34,115 bases of DNA, taken from Streptomyces ipomoeae 91-03. Its GTDB lineage: Bacteria > Actinomycetota > Actinomycetes > Streptomycetales > Streptomycetaceae. The stretch lies in assembly GCF_000317595.1 (NCBI RefSeq), contig NZ_AEJC01000331.1, positions 1 through 34,115 of the forward strand, written 5' to 3'. Position 1 is the stretch's first letter. Each line of letters begins with the position of its first letter. The position numbers were made by a program, and so were the translations under genes. Below, piece by piece: positions 1 to 6,805 of the stretch. Under the pieces are notes generated by a model that did no database searches, was not told where the DNA came from, and was given only the letters and a program-made list of their open reading frames with translations.

Positions 1-1257
1 GTCGATGCCGAGCAGGGACGGCTGCGGGGCGGTGCCGATACGCAGGGCCAGGTGGTCCGGGTCGCCACGGCGCCGCTCCCACAGCCTTCGGCCGGGGCCG
101 ACCGCCCACAGTCCGGCGACCGCCGGGTCGGGCGCGGTCTCGGTGCGCAGCCGCCGCTCGGTGGCGACCTTCTGCCGGACGTCCTCCTCCAGTGAGGCAC
201 GGCGCTGACGGTAGATACGGGACTTCTCCTCGTAGTCCTTGCGCGTCTGGCGTCGTCCGCTGACGTAGTTCGCCGCGACCAGCACCGGCGACAGGAACAT
301 GAAGATCAGGTAGTAGTACGAGTTCAGGAACAGCATCATGACGACGCCGAAGACCATCGGGGCGAGGCTCACCATCAGCGGGATCGGCCTGCGGCCCGGG
401 GGCTCGGGCGGTGCGGGCAGCCGGAACCGCTCGGGCGCCAGATGGGGCAGGATGCGCGGCGGCCGGTTGTAGTCCAGGCCGCCGCCGCCCTCGGACGGCA
501 CCACCGCGGCGTCCCGGGGCGTGGGTTCGGCCAGTCGCAGCAGGTACTCGCCGACGGACAGTTCCGCGCCGACGGGCCAGAGCTCCCAGCCGTCGGGGAG
601 CTCCGCTTCGCCGACGGCCTCCTCCTGCGGTTCCTCGTCCTCCTCGTCCTGTTCCGCGAGGGGCAGCAGCGGTGTGTTGGGCCTGCCCCGGTGCTCCGGC
701 GGCTCCGGCAGGGAGAGCTTGGCCGGGCCGCCCTCGCGGAGTTCCACGATGGCCGATCCGTCCGGTCGTACGGTCACCCGGATGCCCTCGCCCGGCATGC
801 CCCGGCCTTCGAGGGGGACGGCCGCGTCCTCCAGGGGGCCGATGCCATGGGTGCCGAGTCCGAGGGAGTACACGCGCCCGGCGTCCGGGCCACCCACCAC
901 CTGGAGTTCGATCACCGGCGCGTGGTCCACCCGGTGCGGCTGGGGCATGGCGTCGCGCTCGGGGCCGTAGACGGTGGCGGCCGGGGGCTGCGGGGCGCCG
1001 AGGGCGACGACGCTGCCGTCCATGAGGCGGGTGGCGGCCAGCGGGGTGCCCGGGGCGAGGGGTTCGTCGCCCAGGTAGCAGGACGGGGCTGCTCCCGGCA
1101 CGGGGAACGAGCCGCCGGTCTCGTCGGTGTCACCGGTGCGCAGCTGGGCGAGGTGTGCGGCGACTTCCTCGACGGGGGTACTGCCGGACGCGGTGAGCAG
1201 CACGTCCTGGCTGCCGGTGGCGTCGCCGTCGGCGACGGTGGTGATGAGGAGTTTCAC
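1..1257 (-). CDS. eccC: EccC/EssC-type T7SS FtsK-SpoIIIE ATPase, N-terminal part (cut by left edge)
   Basis: This is the N-terminal 419 residues of the membrane ATPase that drives type VII secretion; the C-terminal ATPase domains lie beyond the left edge. I translated it from GTG at 1257, which follows an AAGGGGAG ribosome site, and the frame stays open to base 1. Residues 1-85 look like a ubiquitin/FHA-like fold. Residues about 114-195 form an FHA-like domain (VIELQVVGGPDAGRVYSLG). An acidic linker follows (EQDEEDEEPQEE). Two adjacent membrane segments lie at about 289-331 (PLMVSLAPMVFGVVMMLFL, then YYLIFMFLSPVLVAANYV), and then a basic amphipathic helix (SGRRQTRKDYEEKSRIYRQRR). A double membrane span followed by this helix is the EccC/EssC hallmark. 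N-terminal FHA domains are a trait of Firmicute EssC and of Streptomyces EccC, unlike mycobacterial EccC. Walker motifs are not visible because of the truncation. Confidence 0.85.
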   Translation of the reverse strand, partial: MKLLITTVADGDATGSQDVLLTASGSTPVEEVAAHLAQLRTGDTDETGGSFPVPGAAPSCYLGDEPLAPGTPLAATRLMDGSVVALGAPQPPAATVYGPERDAMPQPHRVDHAPVIELQVVGGPDAGRVYSLGLGTHGIGPLEDAAVPLEGRGMPGEGIRVTVRPDGSAIVELREGGPAKLSLPEPPEHRGRPNTPLLPLAEQDEEDEEPQEEAVGEAELPDGWELWPVGAELSVGEYLLRLAEPTPRDAAVVPSEGGGGLDYNRPPRILPHLAPERFRLPAPPEPPGRRPIPLMVSLAPMVFGVVMMLFLNSYYYLIFMFLSPVLVAANYVSGRRQTRKDYEEKSRIYRQRRASLEEDVRQKVATERRLRTETAPDPAVAGLWAVGPGRRLWERRRGDPDHLALRIGTAPQPSLLGID

Positions 1258-1541
1258 TTCTCCCCTTGCGGGTGGTTCGGGGGTGGGTGCTTCGGGGGTG
1301 GTGCTCGTGGTGCTGGGTTGGCGGGCCGGGCCGTGTCGGAGGGCCGGGCCGACTCAAGACGGCGAGCCGGCTCGGGAAGCCGGGACCGTCGCAAGGCACC
1401 GGGCCTCTTCCAGGGGTTCGAGGCCCCGCTCGGCAGGTCCCGGCCCCTCGCCGGTCATCCCTCCCGGCCAGGTCAGCCGGCTCTCTCGGTCAGCCGGTCC
1501 TCTCGTCGGCCGTTGCTTACGTCGACCGTTCCTTCCGTCGG
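1258..1541 (-). other. Spacer upstream of eccC, with degenerate 16-17-bp repeats
   Basis: These 284 bp separate the stop codon of the membrane-protein gene from the eccC start. Apart from the eccC ribosome site (1258-1266) I see no gene. The TGAAC-N17-CGTC promoter layout found between the two T7SS arms does not occur here. The distal end carries short degenerate tandem repeats (listed separately). eccC may be transcribed from upstream or from a promoter I cannot recognise. Confidence 0.5.
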
Positions 1542-1556
1542 CTAGTCCTCCCGTGG
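1471..1556. repeat. Degenerate tandem repeat, period 16-17 bp
   Basis: The plus strand reads GGTCAGCCGG CTCTCTC, GGTCAGCCGG TCCTCTC, then the more diverged GTCGGCCGTTGCTTAC, GTCGACCGTTCCTTCC and GTCGGCTAGTCCTCCC. The first two units share a perfect 10-base core at 1471-1480 and 1488-1497. The array runs into the stop codon (1542-1544) of the leftward membrane-protein gene. It may be slippage-derived or a weak transcript-end structure. Confidence 0.55.
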
Positions 1557-2864
1557 GCCGGAGGAAGCCGCCGTGGTGCGTTCACGGGCGGCGTCCGGTT
1601 CGGCGAGGAGGCCGGATCCGGTGGTGGTGGTACGGATGGGGGCCGTGGCCTCCGTCGACTTCTCCTGGAGGACCTCCGTCTCTTCGAGCAGCCGGGTCTC
1701 CTGGAGCTCCCGGGTCTCCTCGGCCTCCAGCGGCTGACGTTCCCGGCCGCGCGGGAGGGGCGTTCCCCGGCGTGGGGTCGACTCCCGACGCAGTCGGCGG
1801 CGGTCCGCGCGGACGGCGGCGACGACGGCCCGGCCGAGCGGTGACGAGTCCGCGTCCAGCTCCAGCTCCGGCGCGACCACCCGGCCGCGCCCGTCGACCC
1901 GGAGGGCCCAGGTGTGCCCCGCCACCCGGCCGTCGGCCAGGCAGACGACGGCACCGGAGGCGGCGAGGGCGCTCAGCCTGCGGGCCTGCTCCGGGGTGGG
2001 GGCGGCGCAGACGACCACGGTCGTGGCGGCACGGCCGGACTCCCCGATCTCGTCGGGCTCCTGGCCCTCGCCGGGATCGACGGCGGCAGCCGTCTCCAGC
2101 TTCCGCAGCAGCGCGTCGAGGCGCTCGCCCCGGTGCTGTGGATGGACCCCGTCCGCGACGACGACCGAGGCACCGCTGCCGGGCCGGTCCAGTTGTGCCG
2201 CCATGGCCTGGAGCAACCGGTTCCGGGCGGCCGTGTCCCCCTCCACGGTGATCAGCCGTGGTCCGGCGGCCAGATCGAGGTGGACACAGGCGTCGTCCGC
2301 CATGCCGACGGCGACCGGCAACGGCCTGAGGTGCGCACCGGCGCGGGTCCGGCCCGGCGGCAGCGCGTCCTCGTCGTCCAGGGGCAGCTCCCAGCGCTGC
2401 GGGCCGGGCTCGGCGGCGGGCTCCCAGGGCGTCGGCGGCTCGGGGAGTCGCCGGGCGGCGATCTGCACGGACGCCCATCCGGGTTCGAGGCGAACGGCGT
2501 GCGGTACGGCCCCGGGAGCGTCGGCCAGGGCCGCCGCCGCCGAGTCCAGCAGCCGTCGTACGAGCAGGCCGCCCCGGGGGTCGGAGAGCTGGCGGGCCAG
2601 GGCTCGTACGCCTCGGCGGTGGCGGCGGTAGGCGCGCAGGGGTTCGCCGAAGGCCTGCCGCGTCAGGGTCAGTTCACGGCCGACGCGGCGGCGGAACCGC
2701 CGCCAGCCGCCCCGCTTGCGGATCATGTGCCGCAGCAGCAGGAAGAGCAGGATCAGGACGACGACGGCCACGATGATGACCGTGAGCACCGAGTCGGTGG
2801 GCTTTCCGATCGCGACGATCGAGTCCCGCGCCGGGCCGGAGCTCGTGGCGGCGGCCCCGGTCAT
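1542..2864 (-). CDS. Single-span membrane protein with degenerate EccC-like domain, coupled to the sigma factor
   Basis: A 440-residue protein whose ATG (2862-2864) overlaps the sigma-factor stop by 4 bp (ATGA), so the two are probably translated together. One membrane segment (about residues 25-47, VLTVIIVAVVVLILLFLLL) is followed at once by KRGGWRRFRRR. By the positive-inside rule this puts the roughly 390-residue C-terminal part in the cytoplasm. Residues about 165-330 contain a pattern like the P-loop domains of EccC/FtsK (PLPVAVGMADDACVHLDLA, then LITVEGDTAARNRLLQAMAAQ), but the Walker A Lys-Thr/Ser is missing, so it should not hydrolyse ATP. The last 80 residues are charged and rich in E, T and R. 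It lacks the cytoplasmic helical anti-sigma domain normally placed before the span, so an anti-sigma role is not shown. Function unknown; a T7SS accessory role is inferred from position. Confidence 0.7.
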   Translation of the reverse strand: MTGAAATSSGPARDSIVAIGKPTDSVLTVIIVAVVVLILLFLLLRHMIRKRGGWRRFRRRVGRELTLTRQAFGEPLRAYRRHRRGVRALARQLSDPRGGLLVRRLLDSAAAALADAPGAVPHAVRLEPGWASVQIAARRLPEPPTPWEPAAEPGPQRWELPLDDEDALPPGRTRAGAHLRPLPVAVGMADDACVHLDLAAGPRLITVEGDTAARNRLLQAMAAQLDRPGSGASVVVADGVHPQHRGERLDALLRKLETAAAVDPGEGQEPDEIGESGRAATTVVVCAAPTPEQARRLSALAASGAVVCLADGRVAGHTWALRVDGRGRVVAPELELDADSSPLGRAVVAAVRADRRRLRRESTPRRGTPLPRGRERQPLEAEETRELQETRLLEETEVLQEKSTEATAPIRTTTTGSGLLAEPDAARERTTAASSGPRED

Positions 2865-3436
2865 GCCGCCGCCAGCGCGTGCTCCGGGTGCCGACGGCGC
2901 AGCTCCCGTATCGCGTGGTGGGTGCGGGACTTCACGGTTCCCGGCGGGATGCCCAGGGCGTCGGCGGCGTCGGGGCCGGTGCAGCCGAGGACGTAGACGT
3001 AGAAGAGCACTTCGCGGTGGGGGTGCGAGAGCCGGGAGAGGACGTGGACCATGAAGCGGCGCTGCACGGCCTGGCTCATCGGGTCCACGGGCTCGAGGTG
3101 CTTGTCCAGGGTGTGTTCGTGCTGGATCGCGGTGTGCACCCGCTCGCGCCGGGACCAGTCGATCACCAGATTGTGCGCCACCCGCATCAGCCAGGCCCGG
3201 GACGGTGACCAGCCCGGCGGCTGGCTCGCGGTGCTCTGCCAGGCGCGTACCAGGGTCTCCTGGACGAAGTCCTCGGCCCGCTGGCGGTCGCCGCGTATCA
3301 GGCTCGACACATAGCGCAGCAGGGGGCCGTGGTGTTCTTCGTAGAGCCTGCGGACGGATCCGTCGCCGGAGGGCGTGGCCGCGCCGGCGTCAGGAGCGCT
3401 CCTGGGCACGACGGTACTCGGTGTGGGCGTTCTCAT
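2861..3436 (-). CDS. ECF-family RNA polymerase sigma factor (SigL-like)
   Basis: A 191-residue group IV sigma factor. Region 2 covers residues about 30-100: LYEEHHGPLLRYVSSLI, then RAEDFVQETLVRAWQ (the core-binding 2.2 helix), then RAWLMRVAHNLVIDWSRR. Region 4 covers about 130-185 and has the helix-turn-helix GCTGPDAADALGIPPGTVKS followed by RTHHAIRELRRR. A Ser/Pro/Ala-rich 25-residue N terminus precedes region 2. The ATG at 3436 sits just after a GGGGGA ribosome site (plus-strand 3440-3445). It is coupled by ATGA to the downstream membrane protein and stands between the esx-like gene and eccC, so it is probably the dedicated regulator of this locus. Two promoter candidates of ECF layout lie between the divergent arms. 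No typical anti-sigma gene is adjacent. Confidence 0.92.
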   Translation of the reverse strand: MRTPTPSTVVPRSAPDAGAATPSGDGSVRRLYEEHHGPLLRYVSSLIRGDRQRAEDFVQETLVRAWQSTASQPPGWSPSRAWLMRVAHNLVIDWSRRERVHTAIQHEHTLDKHLEPVDPMSQAVQRRFMVHVLSRLSHPHREVLFYVYVLGCTGPDAADALGIPPGTVKSRTHHAIRELRRRHPEHALAAA

Positions 3437-3447
3437 AGTTCCCCCAG

Positions 3448-3475
3448 GACCGGCATGAATCTTCCGACGCCGGTC
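3448..3475 (-). promoter_or_regulatory. Leader hairpin next to the sigma-factor ribosome site
   Basis: Plus-strand arms GACCGGC (3448-3454) and GCCGGTC (3469-3475) are perfect inverted repeats of 7 bp around a 14-base loop. In the sigma-factor mRNA this stem ends three bases before the GGGGGA ribosome site, so its folding could affect translation. A second hairpin (3484-3499) lies just upstream. A regulatory function is inferred only. Confidence 0.4.
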
Positions 3476-3483
3476 CGATCGGG

Positions 3484-3499
3484 CGCCGCGACTGCGGCG
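3484..3499 (-). promoter_or_regulatory. Second leader hairpin upstream of the sigma factor
   Basis: Arms CGCCGC and GCGGCG are perfectly complementary (6 bp) around the tetraloop GACT. With the neighbouring 3448-3475 stem it would make a structured 5' leader if transcription begins near 3568. Confidence 0.35.
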
Positions 3500-3574
3500 T
3501 TGGCTGGGCAGGGCTGAGCACGGGTACCCGGGGTGGACTCACGGTTCATGGGTGGAACGTGAGGTTCCGCTGGG

Positions 3575-3602
3575 AGTCTATGAATGCTTCCGTAAGTTTC
3601 AA
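3575..3602 (-). promoter_or_regulatory. Candidate vegetative promoter for the sigma factor operon
   Basis: On the minus strand TTGAAA (plus 3597-3602) is followed after 16 bases by TAGACT (plus 3575-3580). This resembles the -35/-10 boxes used by the principal actinomycete sigma factor (TTGACA and TAgrrT). It would start RNA near 3568, giving a leader of about 130 bases before the ATG at 3436. The lower GC here agrees with a promoter. Confidence 0.4.
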
Positions 3603-3760
3603 GCCTTCCTGAGAAGAACCCGAGGTTACTGATGAGAATGAAATGTTCCTGGTAGACGGCTTGGAGAAACGACAGGTGATCGACAGCTCCAAGATCCACG
3701 CTGTCCGAAAACACCGGCAGGGGCGCCGGTCCGGGGGAGGAACCGACGCCCCTGCGACAA

Positions 3761-3800
3761 GGGATGCCCGACCTGAGGGGGGAGTCGCGGTCGGCATCCC
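3761..3800 (-). terminator. Terminator-like hairpin after the esx-like gene
   Basis: Plus-strand GGGATGCC (3761-3768) and GGCATCCC (3793-3800) form a perfect 8-bp stem. After a one-base bulge a further GACC/GGTC pairing extends it. It begins 18 bases past the stop codon of the leftward esx-like gene. There is no long U tract, which is common in Streptomyces terminators. Confidence 0.6.
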
Positions 3801-3818
3801 GCTCGGGGGGGGTGGGGC

Positions 3819-4118
3819 TCAGGTGGGGATGCCGCCGGCGATCTGCGAGTCGAGGTTGTTGACGGCGTTGCAGATGTCGCGGAACTGCTTGGAGAACGAG
3901 GTGATGTTGTTCACTGCCTCCGTCAACGACTTGTTGAAGTTCTCGTAGGACGTCTGCATCTTCGGGCTGGTCGCCGTCAGCAGCAGACCGCCCTGGAGGA
4001 GGCTCTCGACCTCGGCCTGCAGTGAGGACAGCTTGGGAACCAGGGTGTCGCTGACCGCGGAGTCGAGCTTCTTGGCGGTGCTTTCGATTTCCTCGTCGTC
4101 GATGACGTTCTTGGGCAT
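3819..4118 (-). CDS. Small helical Esx/WXG100-like protein without the WXG motif
   Basis: A 99-residue, almost wholly helical protein with no tryptophan. Two predicted helices (about 8-42 and 50-92) flank a turn, LLQGGLLLTATSP, where WXG100 proteins carry W-X-G. Size, helix-turn-helix layout, acidic N terminus and a neighbouring eccC support a WXG100-superfamily secreted partner, but the missing WXG makes this an inference. It starts at ATG 4118 with GAGGTG ten or fewer bases upstream. It lies 180 bp downstream of, and in the same direction as, the WXG-headed coiled-coil protein, so the two may be co-secreted or form a heterodimer. A strong hairpin follows the stop. Alternatively it is a small helical targeting factor like those of LXG toxins. 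Confidence 0.7.
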   Translation of the reverse strand: MPKNVIDDEEIESTAKKLDSAVSDTLVPKLSSLQAEVESLLQGGLLLTATSPKMQTSYENFNKSLTEAVNNITSFSKQFRDICNAVNNLDSQIAGGIPT

Positions 4119-4279
4119 GGTGCACCTCGTTTTCTGTCGCCGTGCGTCCGGTCATGACCGACCGGGCGCACCGGAGGGGTTGGTGGTCCTGCTGGTACTG
4201 CGTGTCGCGCACCGGTCGTTCGGGGCGCGAGGGACCCGGCGGCACCGGAGGGGCGCGCGCTGGGAGCTCGGGGGTGGGG

Positions 4280-4291
4280 CGGGGCGCCCCG
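4280..4291. other. 12-bp GC palindrome just past the coiled-coil gene
   Basis: CGGGGCGCCCCG is a perfect palindrome eight bases downstream of the stop codon of the leftward coiled-coil gene (4299). It could attenuate read-through into the esx-like gene. With no loop and no U tract it is weak as a terminator. Confidence 0.25.
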
Positions 4292-4298
4292 GGTGGGG

Positions 4299-6539
4299 TC
4301 AGCGCCAGTTCTCGCCGAGGGTTCCGAGGGGCGGTTCGGCGCTGGTGCGTTCGTGCTGGGTGATGGAGTCCCTCAGATACCAGCTGCCGTCCTCGCGCCG
4401 CTGCCAGATCTCCTGGATCTCGTCGTTCGAGCCGGCCACGAGGCGGAGTCCCATCTTCTCGTTCGTGACGACCTTCAGGACCGAACCGTCGGAGCCCGTG
4501 TAGTTGGTCCGGGTGACGCCATCCTCGACCTGGGTCGTCTCCCCCGCGGAGGTGGAACCGGACGGACGGCCGTCCGAGTCGACGATCGGGTTCTCCACTG
4601 TCAGATACGCGGGAGGCCTGTCCAGGAACTGCTGGTCGTCCTGCTTGCCGGCCTCGGAGTTGAGGTAGGTCTCCTTGTCCATCCGCAACACCCAGTCGCC
4701 GTCGGCTTCCTTGCTCCAGATCTGCTGGGTGTCCCGGCCGGTCTCGTCGGTGACGTAGCGCGTCGCGGACCCGTCGGCGTTGACATCCGTATAAATCTTG
4801 GTGACGGAACCGTCGGAGCTACGGGTCGTCGTCACCGAGTCGCCGTCGTCCGACAGCTGGCGGTACGTCTCGGAGTACGACAGCCCCGTGTTCTTGTTGG
4901 TGACGGTGGTGGTCGTCTCGACGGGGTTGCCGTTCTTGTCGACCTTGATCTCACCGTTCTCGTCGAGTTGGTACGACACCGTGGTGGTGTTGTTGGCGTC
5001 CTCGATGGTGTAGCCGTTGGGCACGGGGGCCTCGGGGGGCAGATCGTCCAGCTGGCCGCGCATTCCCCTGAGCTGACCGGGGTCCGGGTCCTTGTCGAAA
5101 TCCCGGTCGCGGATCTTGTCCTGCTCCTCGCCGAAGCCGTCCTGGAGGTCCTGCTGCCGTTGCTGGACGGGCTTCTCCTCCTCGGTCAGCCTGGTCTGGG
5201 CGTCCTCGGTGTCCGACTGGTCGTCCCACAGCTCCTTCTGGCGGTCCTGGAGGTCCTTCGACTCCTGGTCCAGGGGGTCGAGCCGCCTCTGGAGGTCGGT
5301 GCGTTCGGCGTCCAGGCCGTCCTGCTTCTCCTTCACGGCGTCCTCGACGTCCTTCTGGGTGGACTTCTCCAGGTCCCAGAGGTCCTTCTGCTTCTTCTGC
5401 AGTTCGTCCTGCCGCTCGGAGAGGGGCGCCTGGTCGCGGCTGAGCGCGTCGCGCTCGTCGTCGAGTTCCTTCTGCCGCTCGTTCAGCGGGTCGAACGCCT
5501 TCTCCCCGTCCCGCTGTTCCTGCTCCAGGGCGTCCCAGCGTTCCGCGAGCCCCTTGCCCTCGTTCTCCCACAGGGCGTCCCGCTCCTTGTCCAGGGCATC
5601 CTGCTTGCGCCGCCAGGCATCGAGATCCGCCTGCGTGGCGTTGCCCTTGCTCAGCAGGGTCTCCCGTTCCTTCCAGAGGGCTTCCTGCCTCTCCTGGAGG
5701 GCGTCCTGCTTGGTGTCGTAGGCCTTCTGCTCCTGCTCCAGGGCGGTGGCCTTCTTCTCGATCGCCGCGTCCTGCTCGGCGCGCAGGGCCTTCTCGTCCT
5801 CCCACAGCTGCTGTTGCTCGCGCTGGAGTTCCTCCTGCCGCTTCAGCAGGGGCTCCTGTTCCTTGCTGAGGGCCTCGTACTCCTTCTGCAGCTCGTCCCG
5901 CTTGGCCTGGAGTTTCTCCTCGCGCTGCTTGAGGAGTTCCTTCTCCTCCTGCCAGAGCTGCTGCTGCTTGGCCTGGAGTTCGTCCTGCTGCTTCAGGAGG
6001 GGTTCGCGCTTCTTGGCCAGCTCCTCCTGCTGCTTGTTGAGCTCTTCCTGCCGCTTCTGCTGGGCAGCGGTCTGCTCGTCGAGCTTCTTCCGCTTCTCGA
6101 CCAGCGCGTCCTGGTCCTTCTTCAGACGCGCCTGCTGGGTCTTGTAGCGGGCCTCCAGGTTTCTGGCCATCGCCTGGCGGCGCTTGTTGTCCAGCGTCTG
6201 CTTGCGGATCTCGTTCTGCCGGATGGCCTCGTCCCGGACCTGGGCGGTGACCTGCTGGGCCGCGCCGGCGGCGTGGGAGGCGTCCTGGTCGTAGAAGGCC
6301 TTGCCCGCCCTGTCGAGGAGGTTGCCGAGGTCCGTCATGACCTGCCAGCCCTCTTTGAACGACTTCTTCCAGGCGCCGTAGAAGTCCTCCAGCGCCTCGG
6401 CGGTCTCCCGGCGGGGGCCGATGTCCCCGGGAGCGAACGTCTTGTCCGACTGCGAGGTGACGTCCAGTTCGTCGCGGAGGTGCCACAGATGGCGTGCGAG
6501 GACGGTCATCAGGTCGTAGTCGTAGGAGACGCGCACCAT
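4299..6539 (-). CDS. WXG100-like head plus long repeat-built coiled coil; putative T7SS substrate
   Basis: A 746-residue protein with three parts. Residues 1-100 are helical with a WXG100-like pattern (DYDLMTVLARHLWHLRDEL, then EDFYGAWKKSFKEGW and a Tyr/Asp end), as in the heads of actinobacterial T7SS substrates. Residues about 105-475 are a continuous, highly charged Q/E/K/D-rich coiled coil. It is built from copies of a 17-residue motif, PLxxRQxxLQxxQxxLW, starting at residues 180, 230, 351 (weak), 372 and 422. Residues 500-746 are a beta-rich domain with DG-turn repeats (SSDGSVTKIYTD, EADGDWVLRMD, REDGSWYLRD). There is no signal peptide or membrane segment, consistent with export by T7SS. 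The ATG at 6539 has AAAGGA eight bases upstream and a promoter candidate about 115 bases away. No enzymatic domain recognised; a structural, tether or stalk role is possible. Confidence 0.85.
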   Translation of the reverse strand: MVRVSYDYDLMTVLARHLWHLRDELDVTSQSDKTFAPGDIGPRRETAEALEDFYGAWKKSFKEGWQVMTDLGNLLDRAGKAFYDQDASHAAGAAQQVTAQVRDEAIRQNEIRKQTLDNKRRQAMARNLEARYKTQQARLKKDQDALVEKRKKLDEQTAAQQKRQEELNKQQEELAKKREPLLKQQDELQAKQQQLWQEEKELLKQREEKLQAKRDELQKEYEALSKEQEPLLKRQEELQREQQQLWEDEKALRAEQDAAIEKKATALEQEQKAYDTKQDALQERQEALWKERETLLSKGNATQADLDAWRRKQDALDKERDALWENEGKGLAERWDALEQEQRDGEKAFDPLNERQKELDDERDALSRDQAPLSERQDELQKKQKDLWDLEKSTQKDVEDAVKEKQDGLDAERTDLQRRLDPLDQESKDLQDRQKELWDDQSDTEDAQTRLTEEEKPVQQRQQDLQDGFGEEQDKIRDRDFDKDPDPGQLRGMRGQLDDLPPEAPVPNGYTIEDANNTTTVSYQLDENGEIKVDKNGNPVETTTTVTNKNTGLSYSETYRQLSDDGDSVTTTRSSDGSVTKIYTDVNADGSATRYVTDETGRDTQQIWSKEADGDWVLRMDKETYLNSEAGKQDDQQFLDRPPAYLTVENPIVDSDGRPSGSTSAGETTQVEDGVTRTNYTGSDGSVLKVVTNEKMGLRLVAGSNDEIQEIWQRREDGSWYLRDSITQHERTSAEPPLGTLGENWR

Positions 6540-6653
6540 GTCTGCCGTCCTTTCTCGAAGCGGGCGTGTCCGCGGCGGGCCGGGTCCCGGCGGCTTGGCC
6601 GGGGCGGCCCGTACCGCGTGCGGTGGTCGGCGTCGGTGCCGAGCCGCCCTGTA

Positions 6654-6680
6654 GACGAGAACTCGGGCCCGGATGGTTCA
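6654..6680 (-). promoter_or_regulatory. ECF-type promoter candidate for the leftward T7SS arm
   Basis: Minus-strand TGAACC (plus 6675-6680), a 17-base spacer, then CGTC (plus 6654-6657) followed by TA. This is the usual ECF layout (AAC-containing -35, CGTC -10) and resembles the TGAACC element reported for SigL-type factors. Its mirror partner on the plus strand has the same spacing. It would give a leader of about 105 bases before the ATG at 6539. Confidence 0.55.
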
Positions 6681-6718
6681 AAGAGATTTCGTCCGCACCT
6701 CGCTGACCGGCGGAAACT

Positions 6719-6732
6719 GTGGCGTGCGCCAC
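6719..6732. promoter_or_regulatory. Inverted repeat between the divergent promoters, possible operator
   Basis: GTGGCG-TG-CGCCAC is a 6-2-6 inverted repeat lying five bases upstream of the rightward -35 candidate (6738). It is placed where an activator or repressor could contact both promoters. No known binding protein can be assigned. Confidence 0.35.
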
Positions 6733-6737
6733 TTTCT

Positions 6738-6764
6738 TGAACTCCCGGGCCGCCCGGAAACGTC
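6738..6764 (+). promoter_or_regulatory. ECF-type promoter candidate for the giant T7SS gene
   Basis: TGAACT (6738-6743), a 17-base spacer, then CGTC (6761-6764) followed by TG. Hexamer and spacing match the divergent candidate at 6654-6680. Transcription would begin near 6771, about 35 bases before the TTG start at 6806. This also argues against the longer reading frame that opens at GTG 6719. Confidence 0.55.
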
Positions 6765-6795
6765 TGCTCTCGGTACCCCAAGTCCCGGACCCCGT

Positions 6796-6800
6796 GGAGG
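6796..6800 (+). promoter_or_regulatory. Ribosome binding site that decides the TTG start
   Basis: GGAGG is followed by a five-base spacer and TTG at 6806, in frame with the long gene. The upstream in-frame GTG at 6719 has no comparable site and lies before the promoter candidate. Confidence 0.75.
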
Positions 6801-6805
6801 ATTCG

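Larger units (their letters stand above)
3437..3818. other. 382-bp leader/intergenic region, unusually low GC
   Basis: No convincing gene. I counted 92 G+C in the 180 bases 3541-3720 (51%), far below the surrounding coding DNA. The region holds a vegetative-type promoter candidate for the sigma gene, two hairpins in the sigma leader, and the terminator-like hairpin of the esx-like gene (all listed separately). Short open frames on both strands (83 residues minus, 101 residues plus) have no recognisable domain and no good ribosome site. Confidence 0.6.

Noticed and set aside
1542..2864. Anti-sigma factor assignment for the sigma-coupled membrane protein
   Set aside because: No cytoplasmic helical or zinc-binding anti-sigma domain precedes the span, and topology is the reverse of the usual type. 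Kept as unknown.
3546..3797. Small open frames (83 codons minus, 101 codons plus from 3643) in the low-GC region
   Set aside because: No recognisable domain or good ribosome site, and the plus frame runs antisense into the esx-like gene.
4293..6740. Plus-strand frame of 815 codons opposite the coiled-coil gene
   Set aside because: Its Leu/Val/Gly-rich product is the complement of the Gln/Glu/Lys-rich coiled coil and would cross the divergent promoter region.
6719..6805. Longer start (GTG 6719) for the giant gene
   Set aside because: No ribosome site, the ECF-type promoter candidate lies inside the extension, and TTG 6806 has GGAGG at ideal spacing.
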